A DNA stretch of 35,972 nt from Nostoc sp. NMS8 (GTDB lineage: Bacteria > Cyanobacteriota > Cyanobacteriia > Cyanobacteriales > Nostocaceae), in the NCBI RefSeq assembly GCF_017115045.1, contig NZ_JABXKK010000015.1, positions 1 to 35,972 of the forward strand, given 5' to 3'. Under the pieces are notes generated by a model that was not told the DNA's origin, searched no databases, and worked only from the letters and a program-made list of their open reading frames with translations. Below are positions 16,263 to 24,800 of this stretch, in pieces. Each line of letters opens with the position of its first letter. Position 1 is the stretch's first letter. The translations under genes were made by a program, and so were the position numbers.

Positions 16263-17186
16263 CTATTGAAGTATATTTAATTTTACTAATAGGTCAGGCA
16301 ATTTCTCCTTAGGAACCATTAGTACGTCTGAAATCCCCGCTTTTACTTCCTTAATTTCAATAAAATGTTTACGCCCTACTTGTTGGTACAACTTATATTC
16401 CCAAGGAATTACTAACTCTGCTATCTCTACAAAAGAATATCCAAAATGCTGTACCCAATATGGATTAAACTCACCATAAATTATTGGGCGAGTTTTTTTA
16501 ATAAAATTCAATCCTCCTAATAAAAAATCCATTTCAGCACCTTCAATATCTACTTTGATAATGTCGCATTTTGAAATATTATTTTTTTCCACAAAGTTAT
16601 CTAACTTAGTGATAGGTGATGAGCAAGTAGGCTTCTCTTTATTAGCTAGACCTTTTTTTAATAAGAAAGCATTGCCAGTAGATGAATTGTTTTGTTGATC
16701 TACCATACAAAGTTGTATTTCTCCCTCTTGGTTTCCAAGGGCAGTATTGACTGGATAAATGATATTCGTTAATTGGTTAATTTCAACTAAATTAGCTAGA
16801 CGGTTAAAATTAGATCCAACTGGTTCAAAAGCCCATATTTGAGATTTAACGGCTTTTATTTTGAGTTTTTCTCCTAAAAATATGGAGTAAAGTCCAATAT
16901 TTGCACCAACATCAAAAATTACTACTCCTGGATGCAAAAGTCTAGATAGTATCTGAATAATGCCACCATCATATTCCCCTGAAAAAAAGACTTTTTGCTC
17001 TAAAAGACTACGCAAGTCAAGACACATTATACTACCTTGCTGCATTTTAATTTTTACAAAACACTCTTCATCAGATTGATAATTTGTCATTAAAGGTATA
17101 AGTACTTGACTTAACCTATACTTGCCTTTAAAGTAAGGTAAAGAGCGTAAAATATAAGCAATAGAATTACGTAAAGCTAGTTTCAT
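16263..17186 (-). CDS. FkbM family SAM-dependent methyltransferase
   Basis: A 307-aa methyltransferase of the FkbM family. S-adenosylmethionine motif I is at residues 88-100 (VVIFDVGANIGLY). The family-specific post-motif KVDIEGAE is at about residues 213-220, and it is followed by the RPIIYGEFNPY segment. FkbM-type proteins methylate hydroxyl groups, here most likely on a sugar of the polysaccharide unit, given glycosyltransferase genes on both sides. The gene is A/T-richer than its neighbours, which may reflect separate transfer. It starts 12 bases after the broken glycosyltransferase gene. Confidence 0.88.
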   Translation of the reverse strand: MKLALRNSIAYILRSLPYFKGKYRLSQVLIPLMTNYQSDEECFVKIKMQQGSIMCLDLRSLLEQKVFFSGEYDGGIIQILSRLLHPGVVIFDVGANIGLYSIFLGEKLKIKAVKSQIWAFEPVGSNFNRLANLVEINQLTNIIYPVNTALGNQEGEIQLCMVDQQNNSSTGNAFLLKKGLANKEKPTCSSPITKLDNFVEKNNISKCDIIKVDIEGAEMDFLLGGLNFIKKTRPIIYGEFNPYWVQHFGYSFVEIAELVIPWEYKLYQQVGRKHFIEIKEVKAGISDVLMVPKEKLPDLLVKLNILQ

Positions 17187-17198
17187 AAATACTTATTT

Positions 17199-18346
17199 TT
17201 ATTTATTCAAAAGTTCGGTAAAAAATTCTAAATGCTGTTTGGCAACAGATGTCCAAGCGTACAATGTGTGTGTTGGCTCTAAACCTTTAGTAGCCAGTTC
17301 TTGCCGACGAGATGGGCTGTTAAGTAATTCAGAAATAGCTGCAACCCAACCCAACTCATCCTTTTCACCAACTACTAAACCAGTATCTTGAATAACATAA
17401 AGAATTTCGCCGCTATCACTGCCAATTACAGGAACACCACAGGCAAATGCCTCAATGAGCATTCGCCCAAATTGTTCTCGCCAGTTAAAGATGGTTTGAC
17501 TAGGAGCGACAAGTATATCCATAGCATTGAGGTATTGGGAAACTTCACTATGTTTTATTTTACATCTGTGCAAATTCGCACCTGTTCAGGATAATGCTTT
17601 GCCCACGTTCGTAATGATGATTCCATTGCTCCATTACCGACAAACAAAGCTCGCCAAGGAGTTTGTAAACTATCTATAACTTGCATGAGTAAATCTAATC
17701 CTTTTTCAGGAACAAAGCGCCCTAGAAAACCTATAACAGGTGTACCTTTCTCTTCCCAAGCAAGAAATCGACGAATTTGGTTCTTGGCATCAACCGATGG
17801 GTAGAAATGGTTAACATCTACACCGAGAGGAATAAGTCGCATAGGGAGTGAATATCCTTTTCGAGGTTTTAAAGTTTCTACGACGGTCTGCCCACCAGTA
17901 ATCCATCCTGTTGCTCGATTCATGGCATACTGCTCAATCCAATTAAATGGAGGTGGATATCGCTTAGATTTATTTTGAAAGCTAGAAAAAACCAGTGGAG
18001 TTTTCCTCTCTGTCCACCAAGCAATCTGTCCACCAGAAAAAATATAAGGCTCTTCCCAACAATGCACCAAATCCCAGCTTTGCTCCATAATCACCTTAAG
18101 TCGGCAACCATAAGTCAAAATGTGAGCAGGCTTGCTGAAATAAACTGGTACTGCTTCTAGGTGACAGATTTCGTTAGGATCAGCTTCCAAATGTATTGAT
18201 CGTAAATCTCCATGTATAAACGAAGGAGCAACCGCAGTGACTTCCCATTCTCCTTTTCCCAAAAAGGCTATTTCATTGACAAGTCGGCGGTTCAGTTTTA
18301 CCACATAGGAGTGACTAATAGAAAGAAGTTTTCGTGGATGAGGCAT
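17199..18346 (-). pseudogene. Glycosyltransferase family 4, frameshifted by a TAAAA duplication
   Basis: The gene is split into two overlapping frames. The first 263 codons (18346 to 17555) encode the N-terminal half plus the start of the donor domain (TPVIGFLGRFVPEKGLDLLMQVI) and stop after ICTDVK. The second frame (to 17199) continues with HSEVSQYLNAMDILVAPSQT, the motif EQFGRMLIEAFACGVPVIGSD and a normal C-terminus. At the break (17553-17562 on the + strand) TTTTA occurs twice in tandem. Removing one copy joins the frames as TDVKHSEV and gives a 380-codon protein of normal family length. So this is either a recent mutation, a slippage-switchable gene or a sequencing error. It would be first in the leftward exopolysaccharide unit. 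Confidence 0.85.
17553..17562. repeat. Tandem TTTTA x2 at the frameshift site
   Basis: This is a five-base direct duplication in the glycosyltransferase gene. One unit is sufficient to explain the loss of frame. Confidence 0.85.
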
Positions 18347-18877
18347 ACATCAAATTTACGTTTGCATATTGGCTTTTCATCATTACTCACTGCGGCAATT
18401 TCAATAATAGGGTTTAAGTCTAACTAACTGACAAATTTCATTTGCATTATTTTGTAGGGTTATCCAAACTATTCTGGACATAGCACTTTTGTCAACATTT
18501 TGCTGAACTGTAAGAAAGTTGATCGGAAGTTAAGGGGGTTAAGACGCGCAACATCAACATTTAGCTCAGAGTTCTGGTGACTCGACTACATTCAGTTTTT
18601 GTCGGGATCTGTTTTTGAAAGTTCTGAGTGCTTGGAGACGCCGATCAACGCCAGTTCTTCCAACTTGGGAAACCTGCCTAAGTGACTGGCTGAAATTTCT
18701 GCTAAATCACCCTTTGAAACTGTCTTAAATTTTGAATTTGGCAGAAAGTGAGCGATTGTACGTCACCCTCAAATTTCCCGGCTAAATTTTGAATTGTTAA
18801 GATATTTTTAATTATACTAACAGCAGTATTGTAAATCACAGTATAAAATATTGACCACTGTCAATAAATATTTTCTA
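18347..18877. other. Spacer between divergent glycosyltransferase genes
   Basis: No intact gene. On the - strand 18595-18762 is open for 56 codons without a good start and reads like a protein fragment (HLGRFPKLEELALIGVSKHS). I do not recognise it. The right end is A/T-rich and holds a possible sigma-70 promoter for the rightward glycosyltransferase. Confidence 0.4.
18789..18818 (+). promoter_or_regulatory. Possible sigma-70 promoter
   Basis: TTGAAT (18789-18794) and TATACT (18813-18818) are separated by 18 bases and lie about 60 bases before the ATG at 18878. This is sequence match only, in an A/T-rich region. Confidence 0.3.
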
Positions 18878-19975
18878 ATGCAACCTATTGCTCCCATCGT
18901 TGCAATTGTTCCCCGTCTAATCCCTGCTATTGATGGAGTAGGAGACTATGGGTTAAATATAGCAAAGCAACTGCGTCAAGATTTTGGCTGGATGACCAGC
19001 TTTGTAATTGGAGATCCTAATTGGTCTGGTGAAGCTTTTGTAGAGGGGTTTGCAGTTCATCAAGTGGCGGAATGCTCTAGTACAGCTCTTTTAAAATTAT
19101 TAACCAATGAACAGCACTCAATAACTACTGTTCTTTTGCATTATGTAGGTTATGGTTATGCAAAACGAGGCTGTCCAGTTTGGTTAGTGGAAGGCTTGGA
19201 ACGTTGGCGAAAAGCTACGAATTCTCGGCATTTGGTAACGATGTTTCATGAAATGTATGCTTTTGGTTCAATTTGGACAAGTCAGTTTTGGACATCACCA
19301 CTGCAAAGAAATTTAGCCGCACGTCTGGTTCGCTTGAGCGATCGCTGTCTAACCAACAATCAAATATATGCTGAAATTATCAATAGATTAGGTCGAGGAA
19401 AACACTCTACAATTCCGACTTTGCCAGTTTTTTCTAATATAGGTGAACCAGAGCATCTTACCTCTTTATTGGAACGTCCTAGACGTTTAGTAATACTCGG
19501 CAGCTGCGGCCCGCGTTCTCGTGTTTATCAAAACTCGCGATTGGCATTGCAACGGACTTGTTTGGAGTTAGAAATTGAGGAAATTTTAGATATTGGTTCT
19601 GCTTTAGATTTTAAAATTGAACCAGTAAATGATATTCCTATCATCTGTTTGGGAATTAAATCTGCTCCTGACATCAGCAGTTTACTATCAAATTCAGTAG
19701 CAGGTTTTTTGAATTACCCTACTGAATTCCTGACAAAATCAGGAATTTTTGCTGCTTACTGCGCTCACAGATTATTACCTATATGTATATGGGATCAAGG
19801 ACAAGACGTAGATAGTCTGCAAGCAGGGAAACACTACTGGCTGGGGAACAAGTATCAGCACAGGATGAATTTATCAGCAGGGCAGGTAGTAGCAGATAAC
19901 GCTTATGCTTGGTATCAAAAGCACCAATTATCAGTTCAAGCTCATACTTTTGTTACTTTGATATCGTCCCGATAG
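18878..19975 (+). CDS. Glycosyltransferase-like protein, 3' end cut by an IS relic
   Basis: A GT4-like protein of about 365 residues. Its N-terminus (IVPRLIPAIDGVGDYGLNIAKQL) is the usual glycine-rich start of GT-B sugar transferases that act in polysaccharide loci. A central segment RLVILGSCGPRSRVYQN opens the second Rossmann half, but a clear E-x7-E motif is missing, so activity is uncertain. The last residues (about FVTLISSR) run into IS1380 transposase sequence on the other strand, so the natural C-terminus is probably lost or replaced. ATG 18878 is chosen; a TTG nine codons upstream (18851) is also open. It is divergent from the other glycosyltransferase genes. Confidence 0.65.
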   Translation: MQPIAPIVAIVPRLIPAIDGVGDYGLNIAKQLRQDFGWMTSFVIGDPNWSGEAFVEGFAVHQVAECSSTALLKLLTNEQHSITTVLLHYVGYGYAKRGCPVWLVEGLERWRKATNSRHLVTMFHEMYAFGSIWTSQFWTSPLQRNLAARLVRLSDRCLTNNQIYAEIINRLGRGKHSTIPTLPVFSNIGEPEHLTSLLERPRRLVILGSCGPRSRVYQNSRLALQRTCLELEIEEILDIGSALDFKIEPVNDIPIICLGIKSAPDISSLLSNSVAGFLNYPTEFLTKSGIFAAYCAHRLLPICIWDQGQDVDSLQAGKHYWLGNKYQHRMNLSAGQVVADNAYAWYQKHQLSVQAHTFVTLISSR

Positions 19976-20361
19976 TAGGCACTATCCCCACGTACTAAAA
20001 TCTCAACGTTCTTCCATTGTTGCCGTATTTGTTTAATCACTCTCTGTAGTTCTGATAATGCCCCGGCTGCTGGGTCTACATTTGAAGGTCTAAGTTTGGC
20101 TGCTAACAAATGTTTTCCACAGAAAATATAAAGTGGAGCATAGCAGTATCCTCCGTAACAAGTATTGAAGAAAACTTGCTCCTGATTGCCGTGTACTAAA
20201 TCATCGGTTACATCTAAGTCCAAAATAATTTTTCGTGGTTCTTTTGAGTAATATTTTAAAAATATACTTACAAATAGGCTTCCAATTTCTGCTGAAGAAT
20301 GCCCAATTTTATAATAACGAATGTCGGCTCTTTGCTCTACATCTTCAGGACAATGTTCCAA
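19942..20361 (-). pseudogene. IS1380-family transposase fragment
   Basis: About 139 codons of an IS1380-type DDE transposase. Recognisable segments are ILDLDVTDDLVHGNQEQVFF (first catalytic Asp region), CYAPLYIFCGKHLLAAKLRP, SNVDPAAGALSELQRVI and ILVRGDSAYYRDDI (second Asp region). The N-terminal and C-terminal parts are missing and no terminal inverted repeats were identified, so this is an internal remnant. Its right end (- strand C-terminal side) is fused to the 3' end of the glycosyltransferase gene, which it probably truncated. Confidence 0.8.
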
Positions 20362-20367
20362 CCTATT

Positions 20368-20395
20368 CTACATATTTGTATTTACAAATATGTAG
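20368..20395. repeat. Perfect 13-bp palindrome
   Basis: CTACATATTTGTA (20368-20380) and TACAAATATGTAG (20383-20395) are exact inverted repeats around a two-base centre. The right half is also the outer end of the 32-bp inverted repeat flanking the following REC-kinase gene. Confidence 0.7.
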
Positions 20396-21651
20396 TACAT
20401 TCGTTAACAGTATCCGTATCTCGGCTCAATACCTAATATTAATTTTCTTGCTTGGACTATGGAAAAATCTAATCTTAAACTGAGGGATCGGCCAGTTTCA
20501 AAAGTAAGGGTGTTTTGCTCCTGGAGGGAGGCTGCTGATTTTTATTAAAATGACTGACCCTTGGGGCTGATTATCTTCCACTGAGATCCTGCCGCCATGA
20601 GCTTCGATCGCCATTTGACAAAATGCCAACCCTAAGCCAACTTGGTGGATGTCTTCCATCAGAGTACCAATTTCATACTTTTCAAAGACTCGTTGCTTCA
20701 GCTCGTCAGCGATTCCAACACCCATATCAATCACTCTAATCTGGGTTATCAGGTCGTCTAAATAATTGATTTGCACCGTGACTTGACTTTTTGACGGAGA
20801 AAATTTAATCGCATTTAACAATAAATTGTCTAAAACTCGACGCATCACTAGCTTATCGGCGCAAATAGGTCTTTCGAGTTCTGGGAGGTCGGGAATCATC
20901 TGAATCATTTTCTGCCCTGCGATCGCCTGCATATCGGTGATACAAGTATTAACAAGGCGACTCAGCTCAATTTCCTCAAGATTCAGGATCATTTTTCCTG
21001 ACTCTAGTTTTGCCATTAGCAGTAGGCTTTCGGTTAGCGATCGCAACTGTTGTTCCGCTATTTTTATGCGATTGATCCGAGTTTGATATTGCTCGGGCAA
21101 CTTTGCTCGATCCAGCATTTCACAGGACAGAAGAATGCTGGACAGCGGATTACGCAAATCATGCACAATCATATTTGCCATATCCGATCGCAGTTGCAGA
21201 GAGGCTTTGAGGGCATCATACTGTTGCTTTATGCGGAGCATCGAGCCAATTCTGGCGCGTAACTCTACTGCACTTACAGGCTTACTCAGAAAATCATCGG
21301 CTCCAGCTTCGAGGCAACGAGCTAAATCTTCTTTCGCATTCAATGCAGTGACCATAACGATCGGAATATGCTTCCAATTTGGATTAGCCTTAATGCGACA
21401 GCACACCTCAATGCCATCTAACTCTGGCATCATCACATCAAGCAAAATCACATCAGGCTGACTCTTTTTTAGCCGTTCTAAGGCACTAATACCACTGGAT
21501 GCATATCCCAAACGGTAGCCAGAATTGTACAGAATGCCGCTGATGACTTCAAAGTTATCGGGTTCGTCATCCACTAACAGAATCGTCAGTTCTTGATTGA
21601 CTATTTCAAATTCACTCATGATACTGTTGGCGAATGTAATACATATTTGTA
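20383..21651. repeat. 32-bp inverted repeats flanking the REC-kinase gene
   Basis: Bases 20383-20414 (starting TACAAATATG, ending CAGTATC) are the inverted copy of 21620-21651 (starting GATACTG, ending CATATTTGTA), with only three mismatches in 32. The two copies bracket the whole 1.1-kb gene between them, and the right copy abuts its start codon. They look like the ends of a transposable or captured unit, but no transposase lies inside and no target duplication was confirmed. Shared regulatory sites are an alternative. Confidence 0.65.
20498..21619 (-). CDS. Response regulator-histidine kinase hybrid (REC-HisKA-HATPase)
   Basis: A 373-aa cytoplasmic protein with an N-terminal receiver (about residues 10-130; acidic pair in LVDDEP, phosphoacceptor Asp61 in ILLDVMMPEL, Lys113 in LSKPV). 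A transmitter follows, with His153 in MIVHDLRNPL, N-box LLLNAIKF, D-x-G-x-G VIDMGVGIA and a G2 box VGLGLAF. A receiver ahead of the transmitter suggests the kinase is switched by an upstream phosphodonor. It is downstream of the giant kinase on the same strand, 210 bases away, so that kinase is the obvious candidate partner. The gene is framed by 32-bp inverted repeats, and tandem direct repeats lie upstream. Confidence 0.88.
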   Translation of the reverse strand: MSEFEIVNQELTILLVDDEPDNFEVISGILYNSGYRLGYASSGISALERLKKSQPDVILLDVMMPELDGIEVCCRIKANPNWKHIPIVMVTALNAKEDLARCLEAGADDFLSKPVSAVELRARIGSMLRIKQQYDALKASLQLRSDMANMIVHDLRNPLSSILLSCEMLDRAKLPEQYQTRINRIKIAEQQLRSLTESLLLMAKLESGKMILNLEEIELSRLVNTCITDMQAIAGQKMIQMIPDLPELERPICADKLVMRRVLDNLLLNAIKFSPSKSQVTVQINYLDDLITQIRVIDMGVGIADELKQRVFEKYEIGTLMEDIHQVGLGLAFCQMAIEAHGGRISVEDNQPQGSVILIKISSLPPGAKHPYF

Positions 21652-21702
21652 TTTTTAAGTATTACGTAAGCTCACACCTTTATCTATAGTTGCGGCTTTT
21701 AG

Positions 21703-21738
21703 TTGTAACACTTTTGTTTATCCATTTGTAACACTTTT
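21703..21738 (-). promoter_or_regulatory. Tandem direct repeats upstream of the REC-kinase gene, possible operator
   Basis: TTGTAACACTTTT occurs at 21703-21715 and again at 21726-21738, a 23-bp offset of about two helical turns, some 85-120 bases upstream of the REC-kinase start on the - strand. Direct repeats with this spacing are typical of response-regulator binding sites. The assignment is inference. Confidence 0.35.
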
Positions 21739-21829
21739 TCCAACAGTATCCACTGATCTACGAACAACCGTAAAACACACCGAGCAAAGATAACTTTTAA
21801 ACTCTCCCCTCACTATCAGACATATTCAG

Positions 21830-24800
21830 TTACGACAACTGGAGATATTTCTTCATCACGTTGACGAGATGGATGGGACTGAAGGGCTTGGTCAAATAAT
21901 CATTCGCTCCAGCAGCTAAACACTGCTCTTTATCCTTCGACATAGCTAAAGCCGTTACCGCCAGGATAGGAATGCGCTTGTCTTGCTCCTGCAATCGAAT
22001 TTGGCGAATCGCTTCTAGCCCATTCATCTCTGGCATTTGAATATCCATCAAAATCAAGTTAAAGGACTGCGTCTGGGTGAGATTAATCGCTTGCAAACCA
22101 TTGTGGGCAACTACAATATTAAACCCTTTCAATTCTAAATAGGCTTTTAGCGTCTCAATATTATCCAGGTTATCGTCTACCAGTAGAACGACAGGTTTCT
22201 CTGCTATATTCATTGTTTCTACAGGTAAGAATTCTGAAGCAATTTGGATAACAGCAGCGGTGCGATCGAGAGACTTGTCTGAGTTGGGCGGGTTGACGTG
22301 TTTCCAGGGAAGCACCACTGTAAATTGGCTGCCCTGACCGACAGTGCTGCGAACCGTCACGGAGCCTTTGTGTAGCTCGATAATGCGTCGGACTAAGGCT
22401 AAACCTAACCCCGTACCAGCATAACGCCGAGACAAATTGCTATCGATTTGAACAAACGGCTGAAACAGCTTGCTAATGTTTTCTGGAGCAATCCCAATGC
22501 CAGTATCGATCGCGCTGAAGCTCAATGTTTGTTCTGTTGTATTGCCTTGCACTTTTAATATGACAGCACCACCGTTGGGTGTAAACTTGACGGCATTGGT
22601 AAGCAGGTTGATTAATACCTGCCGGATAAGTCGTTCGTCTAACTCGATGTAAGTCAGATTGGGAGACAGTTCAAGGGTAAAACTAATTTGCTTTTTGAAG
22701 GCTTGCTGTTGGATAAAAGGAATTGTGCTTCGACAAAGTTGCTGAACTGAAACGGGTATCATTTGTAAATCTAGCTTGCCGGATTCGATTTTGGCTAGAT
22801 CGAGAATGTCATTAATTAGCTCTAATAAATGCTGACCATTGGTTTGAATTGTGGTTAAAGCGTGGTGTTGTTGCTCGGTTAAATTGCCATAGGTTCTTTC
22901 TTGCAAGACTTCAGACAGTCCCAGGATGGAGTTCAGAGGGGTACGAAGTTCGTGGCTCATGTTTGCCAGAAATTCGTCTTTGAGGCGGGTCGCTCGTGCG
23001 AGTTCCGCATTGGCAATAGTCAGTCGTTCATTAATCTTCCGAAGTTTTTCCTCAGTCTGTTTGATTTCTGTGACATCAAAAATAATGCCAACAATATGCA
23101 ACGCTTGCCCAATGTCGTCGGTTACGGTACTGCCTTGCTCGAGCAAATATCGTTTTTCTTGGGTTGCGGGGATTTGAATGCAATATTCGACCTGAAAGGG
23201 CTGTTGATTGACGATCGCGGCTTGAATTACTTCGATAACGCGATCGCGGTCTTCTGGCACAATCAGCGAGTTGGCTGGGCAGAGAGTGCCTTGATTGGCG
23301 ATATCTATCGGGTCAAGCTGGAATAACGTCGTTAAGCGATCGTTAAAAAAGACAAATGTATTATTTTGAGCGGGATACAGCTTGTAGACAATTCCCGGTA
23401 GGTTTTCAGCCAGGGTGCGATAGGAAAGCTCGCTTGCTTGCAGATCGATCTCAGTTTGCTTGCGGTGGCTGATATCTCGGATCGCGGCTAGAAAGGCTTT
23501 ATGATCCTGCCAGGTAATTTCCTCAACGCGCACTTCAACTGTAGTCACCCTGCCAGTGGGATGCGGAATCTCCATTTCAAACGTCTTTTGGAGCGTGATG
23601 GAAATTCCCAAATCTGCACCCTGGTAGTCTGCCTTTTGGCAATTGAAAATTCGATCGGCAGCCGGATTGCTGAAAAGAATCTGTCCTTGGGAATTTAGAA
23701 TCAAGATGCCATCAACTGTCTTAGAAATGATTTTTTTGAGGCGCTTTTCGCTGTTTTGGAGTTGTTGCTCAATATGCTTGCGATCGCTAATGTCTTCCAC
23801 CACCGCCAAGTCACCAATGAGTGTACCCGCAGCATTATACAGCATTGATACTGTAAGACTAACCCATTGTAGCCGACGATCTTTGCGGATATAGCGGATT
23901 TCAGGGGTTATCGATGCCAACTCACCGTGATGTAAATGAGCCAACTCACCTTGGATTACTTCCAGATCTTCTAGATGGATCAAGTCTTGCCAAGACATAT
24001 CCAGTAGCTCAGATTGAGTATAGCCAGTCAGTTCACAAAAGCGTTGATTGACTTGGATATAGCGTCCTGATGGGTGACATTGGCTAATGCCGACAGCTGC
24101 CTGTTCAAACAAAGACCGATAGCGCACTTCACTCTCACTCAATGCTGCTGTGCGTCGAGCAATTCTGGCTTCTAGCTCCTGGTTAAGCTCTTGTAGTGCC
24201 AGTTCTGCCTGTTTGCGATCTTGAATATCTTGAATTACACCAATGCAATAATTTACGGTTTTATCTGCATCACGGACTGAAGCCACTGTAATGTTGTACC
24301 AGCGTAACTCTCCGTTTTTGTGAAGCACACATTTTTCCAGCGAAAAGGAATCAATCTTTTTGGCGAAAAGCTGTTGCCAATAGTTTAAATAGAGCTTTAA
24401 ATCATCTGGTCTGGGTATGAGGCTCTGGAAGTTTAGCTCCAGCATTTCTGCTTCCGTATAGCCTAATTGGTCGCAAATACGGCGATTAACCTGCAAAAAT
24501 CGACCGGCCACATCCATTTCCACAATTCCCACTGCTGCCTGCTCAAACACAGCACGGAAACGGGCTTCGCTTTGTTTCCGTGCCAGTTCTGTGCGTTTAA
24601 AGTCATCAATATCGGTAATTGTGCCGACCCAACCTGTAATTTCTCCTGCTAGGTTTTGGATTGGCACTCCGCGCGCCAGAAACCAGCTGTATAGTCCCTG
24701 ATGATGACGGACACGATATTCGATCTCAAATAACTTGCCCGTTGTGACGGCTTCTCCCCATTCCTGGAGGGTGCGATCGCGCTCATCGGGATGAATCGCT

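Noticed and set aside
20498..21619. REC-kinase gene considered as an IS passenger with its own transposase
   Set aside because: No transposase frame lies between the 32-bp inverted repeats; the nearby IS1380 fragment is outside them.
22901..23326. 141-codon + strand frame opposite the giant kinase
   Set aside because: It is the antisense shadow of conserved PAS/HisKA codons; no independent start signal.
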